This document shows, piece after piece, positions 56,716 through 64,000 of a stretch of 64,000 bases of DNA. The notes beneath the pieces were generated by a model. The model saw nothing but the letters and a program-made list of their open reading frames with translations, had not been told where the DNA came from and searched no databases. A program made the position numbers and the translations under genes. The stretch is from an uncultured Armatimonadota bacterium (GTDB lineage Bacteria > Armatimonadota > Fimbriimonadia > Fimbriimonadales > Fimbriimonadaceae): contig CAIYLG010000045.1 of assembly GCA_903927025.1 (NCBI GenBank), positions 124,001-188,000 of the forward strand, in the 5' to 3' direction. Each line of letters starts with the position of its first letter. Positions within the stretch are counted from its first letter, which is position 1.

Positions 56716-57375
56716 TTGGGCCTAAAGATACTTTCTGAATACAAGCGACGAAAGCGCGCGAAACAATTTTCGACCTCCGACACTTATTGGGAGACTCGAT
56801 ACGCAAAGGGTGGGGACTCTGGAACAGGCTCCTATGGACGCCTATCTGAGTTCAAAGCTGAATTTCTCAACGCATTCGTAGAATCAAATGCCGTCAAGAC
56901 TGTCATTGAGTTTGGCTGCGGAGATGGCAATCAGCTTTCCTTGGCCAAGTACCCGCAATACATCGGGCTAGACGTCTCACGGACCATCATTCAAGCGATT
57001 GCTTCCCGGTTTCAGGATGATGAGACTAAGAGCTTTTTCTTTATCGACACGCGGGCGTATGTGGATCACGCGGGCGTTTTTCAGGCTGATTTGTCATTGT
57101 CGCTCGACGTGGTCTACCACCTCGTCGAAGACTCAATCTTCGAGGCGTATATGAACGCTTTGTTTGGGGCGGCCTCTCGGTTTGTGATTGTCTACTCATC
57201 CAACAAAGATGAGCAATCGGCGCCGCATGTCCGGCATCGAGAATTTACCAAGTGGGTCGAGAAGAACAAAAAAGGCTGGGTGCTAAGGGAAATGATTCCA
57301 AATCGCTTTCCCTATGACCCAGCCTCTCCTCACGAGACTTCGCTTGCTGACTTCTATCTGTTTGAGAGAAGTTAG
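56716..57375 (+). CDS. class I SAM-dependent methyltransferase
   Basis: 'KTVIEFGCGDGNQLSL', 'YIGLDVSRTII', 'DLSLSLDVVYHLVEDSIFEAYMNALFGAASRFVIVYS'; TTG start. Confidence 0.85.
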   Translation: MGLKILSEYKRRKRAKQFSTSDTYWETRYAKGGDSGTGSYGRLSEFKAEFLNAFVESNAVKTVIEFGCGDGNQLSLAKYPQYIGLDVSRTIIQAIASRFQDDETKSFFFIDTRAYVDHAGVFQADLSLSLDVVYHLVEDSIFEAYMNALFGAASRFVIVYSSNKDEQSAPHVRHREFTKWVEKNKKGWVLREMIPNRFPYDPASPHETSLADFYLFERS

Positions 57376-58007
57376 GCGAGAGCGTCTACGTCGACTTCGA
57401 TTCCAACTTCTGGCTCGATGTCGATGGATGGCTCAGCAGGACCCTTGGCTCGGCTTGCTCGCTTCTTGGGGGTGCCAAGACCCATTTCAATACCAACCGC
57501 GCCTTCGGTGAAGCTCGCCTTGATCTTGATGCGTCGGCTGATTTCGCCGCCGCTGATGGTGTTCCAGTTGGCTCGGTCAAGTGCCCACTGCCAGCCAATG
57601 TCCGTGCTGGAGTAGACAAACTCGACACCCTCTTGGAGGATGTCGCTCAGGACAACCTTGAGGTCATCTCGCTTCACGAGAACCTGCTCGCCAGCGCTGA
57701 GGTTTGGAGTTAGGCCAACCGTAACGATGACTGGTTCTTCTTCGACAGCATTCTTAGCCGTCCGCTTTGGAGCGGTGGATTCGATGGCCTCATTGACCAT
57801 CTCGACCTGGCTCACCATCGAGTGGGTGAGTTTCTCGTAATCTTCTGGCCAAGTGAACTGCTCGCCTTCGTAGATGGCAATTGCGTGTCGTCCGGTGACG
57901 GAGAGGGCGGTGGCGATCAATGCCGCATCGGCGGCCAGCAGCTTCGGCTGGGTCTTCTTAATCTGATCGAGGGCGCTTTCAAGCTTCGTAAGTTGGATCG
58001 TGATCAA
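57372..58007 (-). CDS. hypothetical protein
   Basis: 211-aa ORF; stop overlaps the convergent methyltransferase stop by 4 nt. Confidence 0.6.
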   Translation of the reverse strand: MITIQLTKLESALDQIKKTQPKLLAADAALIATALSVTGRHAIAIYEGEQFTWPEDYEKLTHSMVSQVEMVNEAIESTAPKRTAKNAVEEEPVIVTVGLTPNLSAGEQVLVKRDDLKVVLSDILQEGVEFVYSSTDIGWQWALDRANWNTISGGEISRRIKIKASFTEGAVGIEMGLGTPKKRASRAKGPAEPSIDIEPEVGIEVDVDALA

Positions 58008-58133
58008 ACGGAGGGTCTCCTAAATTGGGGGCGCGGGGTTGGACAAACGGCGTCCATGCGCCATAATCACGCAGTTTACCCCGCGCTGGGGGCTCCAGAG
58101 TCGGAGATACGGCGACCTATGGGAGGCAAAGTG

Positions 58134-59195
58134 ATGAAGTTCAGATATTTGGGTTTGGTTGCAGGAGCAGTATTGCTCGCAGGTTGTGGCAGCGGCGGGG
58201 ACGATAAGAATGCGAATGCTGGCGGTTCAGCAGGTTCCTCGACAAGCGGAAGCGGCAAAAAGCTTAAGGTCGGCATCGTGTTCGACGCAGGCGGAAAAGG
58301 CGACAAGTCGTTCAATGACAGCGCCTATGCTGGCATTCAGCGCGCTGTAAAGGAACTGGGCGTTGACGAGAAAGACGTCGACAGCAAGACCGAGAAGGAC
58401 TATGAGACCAACTTGAGCGGACTTGCTGAAGCAGGCTGCGATGTCATTTTCGCCGTCGGCTTCGCTCAGAAGAATGCACTTACCACGGTTGCACCCAAGT
58501 ATCCGAACATCAAATTTGCACTGATCGACGATGAACTGGCTCAGCCTAATGTGAGCTCTCTCGTATTCTCAGAGGAGCAGGGAAGCTTCCTAGCCGGATA
58601 CCTTGCGGCCCTGACCAGCAAAACGAGCAAGATTGGCTTCGTCGGCGGAAAGACCACTCCTTTGATCAAAAAGTTTGAGACTGGCTACATCGCCGGCGCC
58701 AAGACGGCCAACCCTGCGATTGATGCAAGCGGAGTCAAGTACACAGAGAGCTGGGACGACACGGGAGCTGGCAAAGCGGCGGCAACTGTTCTGTTTAGCA
58801 GCGGGTGCGACATCATCTTCAGTGCGGCCGGCCGATGTGGCCTCGGCGTAATCACCGCTGCAAAGGAGCAGGGCAAGTTTGCCATCGGCGTCGACTCCGA
58901 TCAGGACGATCAAGCTCCCGGAGCAGTGCTCACCTCAATGGTCAAGCACGTAGACGAAGCCGTGTTCCAGACGATCAAAGACGTCAAGGACAATACATTT
59001 AAATCTGGGACCAAGAAGTTTGACTTGAAGTCCAAGGGAGTCGGTCTGACCGAGTTTAAGTACACCAAGGACAAGATTGGTGATGCGACGATTAAGAAGC
59101 TCGACGAAGTTTCCAAGGACATCATCGACGGCAAGATCGTCGTACCGGCAACGCCGGAAGAGCTTCCCGCCTTCCTGGCGAAAGCCAAAAAGTAA
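58134..59195 (+). CDS. BMP-family (BmpA/Med/PnrA-like) substrate-binding lipoprotein
   Basis: Lipobox LLAGC; 'VGIVFDAGGKGDKSFNDSAYAGIQRA', 'EEQGSFLAGYLAALTSKTSKIGFVGG', 'IGVDSDQDD'; ORF open upstream to 57822. Confidence 0.93.
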   Translation: MKFRYLGLVAGAVLLAGCGSGGDDKNANAGGSAGSSTSGSGKKLKVGIVFDAGGKGDKSFNDSAYAGIQRAVKELGVDEKDVDSKTEKDYETNLSGLAEAGCDVIFAVGFAQKNALTTVAPKYPNIKFALIDDELAQPNVSSLVFSEEQGSFLAGYLAALTSKTSKIGFVGGKTTPLIKKFETGYIAGAKTANPAIDASGVKYTESWDDTGAGKAAATVLFSSGCDIIFSAAGRCGLGVITAAKEQGKFAIGVDSDQDDQAPGAVLTSMVKHVDEAVFQTIKDVKDNTFKSGTKKFDLKSKGVGLTEFKYTKDKIGDATIKKLDEVSKDIIDGKIVVPATPEELPAFLAKAKK

Positions 59196-59203
59196 CGCGA
59201 ACG

Positions 59204-59236
59204 AGCCCCGGTTATTTAACTCACCGGGGCTTTTTT
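59204..59236 (+). terminator. rho-independent terminator after the BMP-family gene
   Basis: AGCCCCGGT-TATTTAACTC-ACCGGGGCT followed by TTTTTG. Confidence 0.85.
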
Positions 59237-59250
59237 GCGCCCTAATGAAG

Positions 59251-59427
59251 CGAAGCTTCAGCTCGCTACAGAGGCACTCTTGGTTTCCAAGCCTTTAGCA
59301 AATGCGGGATCAGATGGGCGCGAGGGCAGTTAGCCCGCATCTAGAAAGGGGTTGCAACCCCGTCGATGTAGGTTCTCGCAGGTTCTATCACGCGATCCCG
59401 ACGAGTCGGGACAGCCAGGCCCAGGGC
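59251..59427. repeat. intergenic cluster of short perfect hairpins/palindromes
   Basis: Includes GGGGTTGCAACCCC (59348-59361), TCCCGAC-GA-GTCGGGA (59396-59411), TGAAGC-GAA-GCTTCA and GCCAGG-N9-CCTGGC. Confidence 0.5.
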
Positions 59428-59442
59428 ACCTGGCAACCTAAA

Positions 59443-59724
59443 CTACTCCGAATTAGGCGTCGCAGGCGCTGCCGCGGGTGCTGCCGCGGGCGCTGGCTCT
59501 GCGGCGGGAGCCGGTGTGGAGGTGGCTGCCGGCGCGCTTCCGCTCGAAGCGTAGTCGTTAATGTGGAAGCCTGAGCCCTTGAATGCAATTCCAACCGGTT
59601 GAATCACTCGCTTGACAGTTCCTTGGGAACCGCATTCGCACGTGTCCAGGGGGGCTTCTGTGATGCGCTGCATCACTTCAAACTGCTTGTTGCATGCGCT
59701 GCACTCGTAAACGTAGGTCGGCAT
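59443..59724 (-). CDS. FmdB family zinc ribbon protein with Ala/Pro-rich tail
   Basis: MPTYVYECSACNKQFEVMQRITEAPLDTCECGSQGTVKRVIQPVGIAFKGSGFHINDY; ORF open to 59754. Confidence 0.92.
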   Translation of the reverse strand: MPTYVYECSACNKQFEVMQRITEAPLDTCECGSQGTVKRVIQPVGIAFKGSGFHINDYASSGSAPAATSTPAPAAEPAPAAAPAAAPATPNSE

Positions 59725-59859
59725 AGGTTCAATCATTTTGGCAGACCCATGCAACGACTGCCAAGATGCCCAGTGATGCCGAACCCGTTCAGCTTTCGGC
59801 TGCCATAGTTGAGTAATCTTTGCATCGGGCCTCTATTAAGATGAGACCTTCAGACGAAC

Positions 59860-60936
59860 ATGGCTAAGAAACTCAAAATCGGAATCATCGGCAGTGGAGG
59901 CATCGCTCAGAGCTGCCACATGAAGGGCTACGAGAGCATCCCCGACCTATGCGAAATGGTTGCGGTGTGCGACATGAACCCGGAGATCGCCAAGCAGGCG
60001 GCAGATAAATTTGGCATCAGCCAAACCTATACCGACCATCGTGAGATGCTCGCCGATCCCGAGATCGACGCCGTGTCAGTTGCTACCCCCAACAAATACC
60101 ACCTTCAGCCCACGGTGGACGCCCTCAACGCAGGTAAGCACGTAATTTGCGAAAAGCCCCTGGGCATGAATGCAGAAGAGTGCCGAATAATGTGCCGAAC
60201 AGCTAAGGAGACAGGCAAGATCCTCCAGGTTGGTCTGCAGTCACGCTTCTCCGGACCCCTCCGATTTATGAAAGAGTATGTGGATGCTGGCAAAATGGGT
60301 CACGTCTACTACGCTCGAGCACAGGCTCTTCGCCGACGAGGCGTTCCAGCATGGGGCGTTTTCATTGAGAAGGATAAGCAGGGCGGCGGTCCACTCATCG
60401 ATATTGGCGTCCACGTTCTCGACCTAACCCTATTCCTGATGGGCTATCCAAAGCCAGTCAGTGCATCGGGCAAAACTTGGGACACCCTTGGCAAAACGCC
60501 AGACCTGTTCAACTACTGGGGACAGTACGACCGAAGCAAGTTCACGGTGGAAGACTTTGCGGTTGGAATGATCAAGTTTGAAGACGGCTCGGTCGTCGTC
60601 CTTGAGAGTTCCTTCATGGGCAACCTCAGCGGAGATCCGTTCCAGACTCAACTGTTCGGAACCAAAGCCGGCGCAGTCGTGAAACCATACGGCGGCGACG
60701 AGTCGGTCCAGATCTTCACTGAAGTGGATCAGCAGCTGTTCGACATGAAGCCGGCCAACGTGCCAAACGTGGAATCAGCCCATGTTGCAGAAATCCAGGC
60801 GTTTGTAGACGCGATTCTCAACGACAAACCGTCTCCTGTACCTGGAGAGAACGGTCTGATTCTCAACGCGATCTTCGATGCCCTGTACAAGAGCAGCGAA
60901 ACCGGTCACGAAGAGCTAGTCGACGTCACGTTCTAG
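59860..60936 (+). CDS. Gfo/Idh/MocA family oxidoreductase
   Basis: 'KIGIIGSGGIAQSCHMKGY', 'VSVATPNKYHLQPTVDALNAGKHVICEKPLGMNAEE', 'LIDIGVHVLDLTLFLMGYP'. Confidence 0.96.
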   Translation: MAKKLKIGIIGSGGIAQSCHMKGYESIPDLCEMVAVCDMNPEIAKQAADKFGISQTYTDHREMLADPEIDAVSVATPNKYHLQPTVDALNAGKHVICEKPLGMNAEECRIMCRTAKETGKILQVGLQSRFSGPLRFMKEYVDAGKMGHVYYARAQALRRRGVPAWGVFIEKDKQGGGPLIDIGVHVLDLTLFLMGYPKPVSASGKTWDTLGKTPDLFNYWGQYDRSKFTVEDFAVGMIKFEDGSVVVLESSFMGNLSGDPFQTQLFGTKAGAVVKPYGGDESVQIFTEVDQQLFDMKPANVPNVESAHVAEIQAFVDAILNDKPSPVPGENGLILNAIFDALYKSSETGHEELVDVTF

Positions 60937-60942
60937 CAATTT

Positions 60943-60969
60943 ACGTCGGGCGGTGAACCCGCCCGACGT
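60943..60969. terminator. putative terminator hairpin
   Basis: ACGTCGGGCGG-TGAAC-CCGCCCGACGT perfect 11-bp stem, followed by GGTAGTTTT. Confidence 0.65.
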
Positions 60970-60978
60970 GGTAGTTTT

Positions 60979-61350
60979 ATGACAATGCGAAACAAATTCG
61001 TACAATTTGCGGCACTGGGATGCTTGGTCATGGTCGGTGGCTGCCGATTCAAGGGCATCGAGAGCTTCAAGACGTCGACGACCCCCGAGGTTTATCCTCA
61101 GGTAGCTGGAGACAAATACGGCAACGGTGGCATTGCCTATGCTTCTGCTGGAACCAAGGTTGAAACTCGCTACGGCCTAGGTGCCAATCCGAATTCGCCC
61201 AACAAGGTCGACGCACGATTGGATCGACCTGCAAAGGGAAGCGGACAGCAGCCTGGCGAACTTGGTGGAGAAGCTGCTCCCGGCTACGGCAAGTCAAATG
61301 CGCCTGCGAATCAGCCAAGCCGCAATATCGAAAGCGCTACAACGCACTAA
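60979..61350 (+). CDS. small lipoprotein, hypothetical
   Basis: Lipoprotein-type signal MRNKFVQFAALGCLVMVGGC. Confidence 0.65.
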   Translation: MTMRNKFVQFAALGCLVMVGGCRFKGIESFKTSTTPEVYPQVAGDKYGNGGIAYASAGTKVETRYGLGANPNSPNKVDARLDRPAKGSGQQPGELGGEAAPGYGKSNAPANQPSRNIESATTH

Positions 61351-61363
61351 TCCAATATTTTTT

Positions 61364-61405
61364 ATGGCTGGGTTCATTCTCTGTGAACCCAGCCATGTTT
61401 GTTTG
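61364..61405. terminator. putative terminator hairpin
   Basis: ATGGCTGGGTTCA-TTCTCTG-TGAACCCAGCCAT perfect 13-bp stem then GTTTGTTTGT; TTTTTT tract immediately upstream. Confidence 0.65.
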
Positions 61406-61442
61406 TCACCCACGGTTTGACTCTCTCAACAGGAGAAAAACT

Positions 61443-62363
61443 ATGGTGACTACACGATTCCTTCGGGAAACCTCTTCACTTGCGATCGCCGCCCTTCTGG
61501 TGGTCGCCGTTATCGGTTGTGGCGGTCCGGGTTACGCTGACCAAGCTGCCTCGGGTGCGACTACTGCCATTGCCGCAAAATATAGCCCTGGGATTCAAAA
61601 ATCTGTCGCAGGCTCTCAGGCTGATGCTGTCGCCGCAACAATGGGGGCGTCCTCGGCTTCCGCCATCCGACCTGCACCTGCACCTGCCCAGCGCCAGGTC
61701 ATTCGCCACGCTGAACTTGAGGTTCGCGTTGCCAGCGTGGAGAAATCGGAGAAGGACGTCAATTCGATCCTGAAATCCGTGGGCGGATACACCGCCAACG
61801 CCTCCAGCAGCGATTTGGCATCCGCACATCCCGTCTTGCAGATGTCGCTCAAAGTTCCCGTAGCCTCCTTTGACGACTGCATCGCCAAGTTCGAGGCACT
61901 TGGCACCAGGCTCTCCAAGAAGGTCGATTCCACTGATGTCACGACGCAAATTGTGGACCTGGATGCTCGTCTGAGAGTTCTTCAGGCGCAAGAAGAGACC
62001 TACCGGAAGATGCTCATCAGCAAGAACCGTGTGGATGACGTGTTCACGATCCAGAACCACCTTCAGGAAATTCGAACTCAAATCGAAACTTTGGCGGCGG
62101 AACGAAAGTCGCAGGCCGGTTTGGCTGCACTTTCAGACGTTCAGCTAACTCTGCAGCAGACCGCAACCTTCTCAGCAGCATCCACCGACCCGAGTTGGCT
62201 CTCACAGGCTTGGGGCGAGGCTTCTACCGGTGCTAGCTTGGCGCTTCGAGTAGCCGCGGTCCTGGTGATCTGGACGGTTTGCTTTAGCCCGTTCTGGATT
62301 CCGCTCGTGTTGGTGCTCAGAAAGGTGATTCGACCGCGACGACCCGTCAATTCGGGCTCGTAG
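61443..62363 (+). CDS. DUF4349-like lipoprotein
   Basis: 'RQVIRHAELEVRVASVEKSEKDVNSILKSVGGYTANASSSDL', coiled-coil, C-terminal TM; ATG at 61443. Confidence 0.85.
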   Translation: MVTTRFLRETSSLAIAALLVVAVIGCGGPGYADQAASGATTAIAAKYSPGIQKSVAGSQADAVAATMGASSASAIRPAPAPAQRQVIRHAELEVRVASVEKSEKDVNSILKSVGGYTANASSSDLASAHPVLQMSLKVPVASFDDCIAKFEALGTRLSKKVDSTDVTTQIVDLDARLRVLQAQEETYRKMLISKNRVDDVFTIQNHLQEIRTQIETLAAERKSQAGLAALSDVQLTLQQTATFSAASTDPSWLSQAWGEASTGASLALRVAAVLVIWTVCFSPFWIPLVLVLRKVIRPRRPVNSGS

Positions 62364-62401
62364 CGGCGAGCCTCCTTTATTCACCAGTAAACTCTGTCCC
62401 A

Positions 62402-63427
62402 ATGGCGAGGATTGGAGTGATGGGATGCGGAGTGGTGGCGGATTATGGACACCTGCCCGCAATTGTAAAGACGCCCGGTCTCGAACTGGTCGCTGTCATG
62501 GACCCGAATCAAGAGCGGGTCCATGCGGCGGCTGAAAAGTTTGGAAGTCCCCTCGCGTTTACCGATGCAAAGTCTTTCTTTGAATCTGGGCTAGACGCAG
62601 TGCTTATCTGTAGCCCTGCAGGGGCACACCTTGCCAACGTAAAGAATGCCGCTGAATATGGTGTTCACGTGCTGTGCGAAAAGCCACTGGCAATGAATGA
62701 TGCAGAGTCTGAAGAGGCCATTGCCGCGATGGATTCTGCTGGAAGGATGCTGTTTACGGGCTTTGTGTATCGATTCAGCCCAGTTGCCCTCCAGATCAAA
62801 GCGTGGGTCCAGCAAGGTGTCATTGGAGAAGTTCGCTCCCTAAGATTAATCTACATCTGGGACCTCCACGGCCAGTACGAACAGGATGTAGACGGCGAAT
62901 GGGTTGAGAGTCCACGCTGGCGCGGACGAATGCTGGAGGGCGGCCCGATGGTGGACTGCGGCGTGCACCAGATTGACCTGGCAAGGTGGTGGACAGGGCA
63001 AGAAGTCGCTCGATCTTCAGCAAACGCGGCGTGGGTGGCGGAATACGAAGCGCCAGATCATGTCTACATGCACATGGACCATGAGCGAGGCACTCACACC
63101 ATGGTCGAAATGAGCTTCACCTACGGTCATACCGTTCGCGAACCTCGCCATCACTTCTCTTATCATCTCATCGGCACTGGCGGTGTCATTCGGTACGACA
63201 GAAACGGTTGGATTCTCGAGGCGAGAACCGGCCAGGAAACTATTCGAGTCCCCGGCGGGAGCGAGAAGAACTTCGGGGGAATGCATGCCGCGTTCGCGGA
63301 AGCGCTGAGGACCGGCGAGCCCGGACATCTACCATCCGGGCGAGATGGCCTCATTGCTACCCATCTCGCCCGAACGGCGACGGATATGGCGATTGCGAAT
63401 CGTTTCACTCCAACGGCAGTCCCCTAG
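62402..63427 (+). CDS. Gfo/Idh/MocA family oxidoreductase
   Basis: 'RIGVMGCGVVADYGHLPAIVKTPGLELVAVMD', 'HVLCEKPLAMNDAESEEAIAAM', 'MVDCGVHQIDLARWWTG'. Confidence 0.96.
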   Translation: MARIGVMGCGVVADYGHLPAIVKTPGLELVAVMDPNQERVHAAAEKFGSPLAFTDAKSFFESGLDAVLICSPAGAHLANVKNAAEYGVHVLCEKPLAMNDAESEEAIAAMDSAGRMLFTGFVYRFSPVALQIKAWVQQGVIGEVRSLRLIYIWDLHGQYEQDVDGEWVESPRWRGRMLEGGPMVDCGVHQIDLARWWTGQEVARSSANAAWVAEYEAPDHVYMHMDHERGTHTMVEMSFTYGHTVREPRHHFSYHLIGTGGVIRYDRNGWILEARTGQETIRVPGGSEKNFGGMHAAFAEALRTGEPGHLPSGRDGLIATHLARTATDMAIANRFTPTAVP

Positions 63428-63462
63428 GCCAGACGGTTCATAAATCCAGTAGAGTTGGGAAG

Positions 63463-64000
63463 ATGGATCCGAATGCAGAGAAGCCACTTCCCGGAATGAG
63501 CCGGCGCTCCCTACTTTTTGGAGGTTTGAGCGTAAGCAAGCTTGTCGCCGCAGTGGTTGGGGTTCCTTTACCGCCAACCGAAGCTCCTGCCTTTGAGGCA
63601 AGCGAGCCCGAGGTAATTGAAAGTGTTTCGGATCTAAAGCTCTGGTATTCGCAACCGGCCGACAAATGGGTTGAAGCGTTGCCGGTGGGAAATGGTCGCC
63701 AGGGTGCGATGATCTTTGGCGGCGTTCAAAGAGAGCGAATCCAGCTCAATGAAACCAGCCTATGGGCGGGTGGCCCCCACGACTACGACAACCCAGAAGC
63801 GCTTGAGGCGCTCCCCGAGATTCGCCGTCTCGTGTTTGAAGGCAAAACCAAGGAAGCGGCAGAACTCGCGGACAAGAAGTTCATGAGCAAGCCGCTCGGA
63901 CAGCTTCAGTACCAAACGGTTGGCGACCTCAATTTAAAGTTTCACTATCTCCATCAGTCTTCCAGCTACCGTCGAACGCTCGATCTGGATTCTGCGACGT
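63463..64000 (+). CDS. GH95-type alpha-L-fucosidase, partial (continues beyond window)
   Basis: Read directly in frame from ATG 63463 (absent from the ORF track): MDPNAEKPLPGMSRRSLLFGGLS... (Tat-like), 'LWYSQPADKWVEALPVGNGRQGAMIFGGVQRERIQLNETSLWAGGPHDYDNPEA'. Confidence 0.9.
   Translation, partial: MDPNAEKPLPGMSRRSLLFGGLSVSKLVAAVVGVPLPPTEAPAFEASEPEVIESVSDLKLWYSQPADKWVEALPVGNGRQGAMIFGGVQRERIQLNETSLWAGGPHDYDNPEALEALPEIRRLVFEGKTKEAAELADKKFMSKPLGQLQYQTVGDLNLKFHYLHQSSSYRRTLDLDSAT

Noticed and set aside
1-64000. CRISPR arrays, prophage genes, insertion sequences or toxin-antitoxin/defence cassettes
   Set aside because: No regularly spaced repeats, transposase/integrase motifs or recognised defence proteins were found when reading all listed ORFs.

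Overview
This is a 64 kb bacterial chromosomal window, densely coding on both strands. No rRNA, tRNA, CRISPR array, integrase or transposase was recognised by eye. The gene content looks like a free-living Gram-negative-type bacterium. An Armatimonadota/Fimbriimonadia-like origin is only a guess from protein style and was not tested. Recognisable genes include ftsZ, mutL, dxs, hisF, dapF, hfq, miaA, apt, rimM, smpB, tdh, pyruvate-dehydrogenase-type E1 alpha/beta, a branched-chain amino-acid (Liv) ABC operon, a MacB-like ABC exporter, an ECF sigma/anti-sigma pair, a MerR regulator with an aldo/keto reductase, a type IV pilin with a glycosyltransferase and methyltransferase, an HTTM-protein operon, a GH10 xylanase, and a GH95 fucosidase that runs off the right edge. 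The points most worth a second look are: (1) two tandem ~128-nt intergenic repeats at 14.2-14.5 kb with conserved multi-stem potential, plus decayed fragments nearby; (2) a pilin 5' leader with two hairpins showing the same AGGA loop, one of them being the Shine-Dalgarno, which resembles a CsrA/RsmA dual site; (3) a candidate anti-sigma protein fused to an STN (secretin/TonB short N-terminal) domain; (4) an ArgC-like protein that appears to lack the catalytic cysteine; (5) structured leaders upstream of an aspartyl protease and a response regulator; and (6) a Liv operon without livF and with enlarged permeases. All family calls come from reading motifs, not from database searches.
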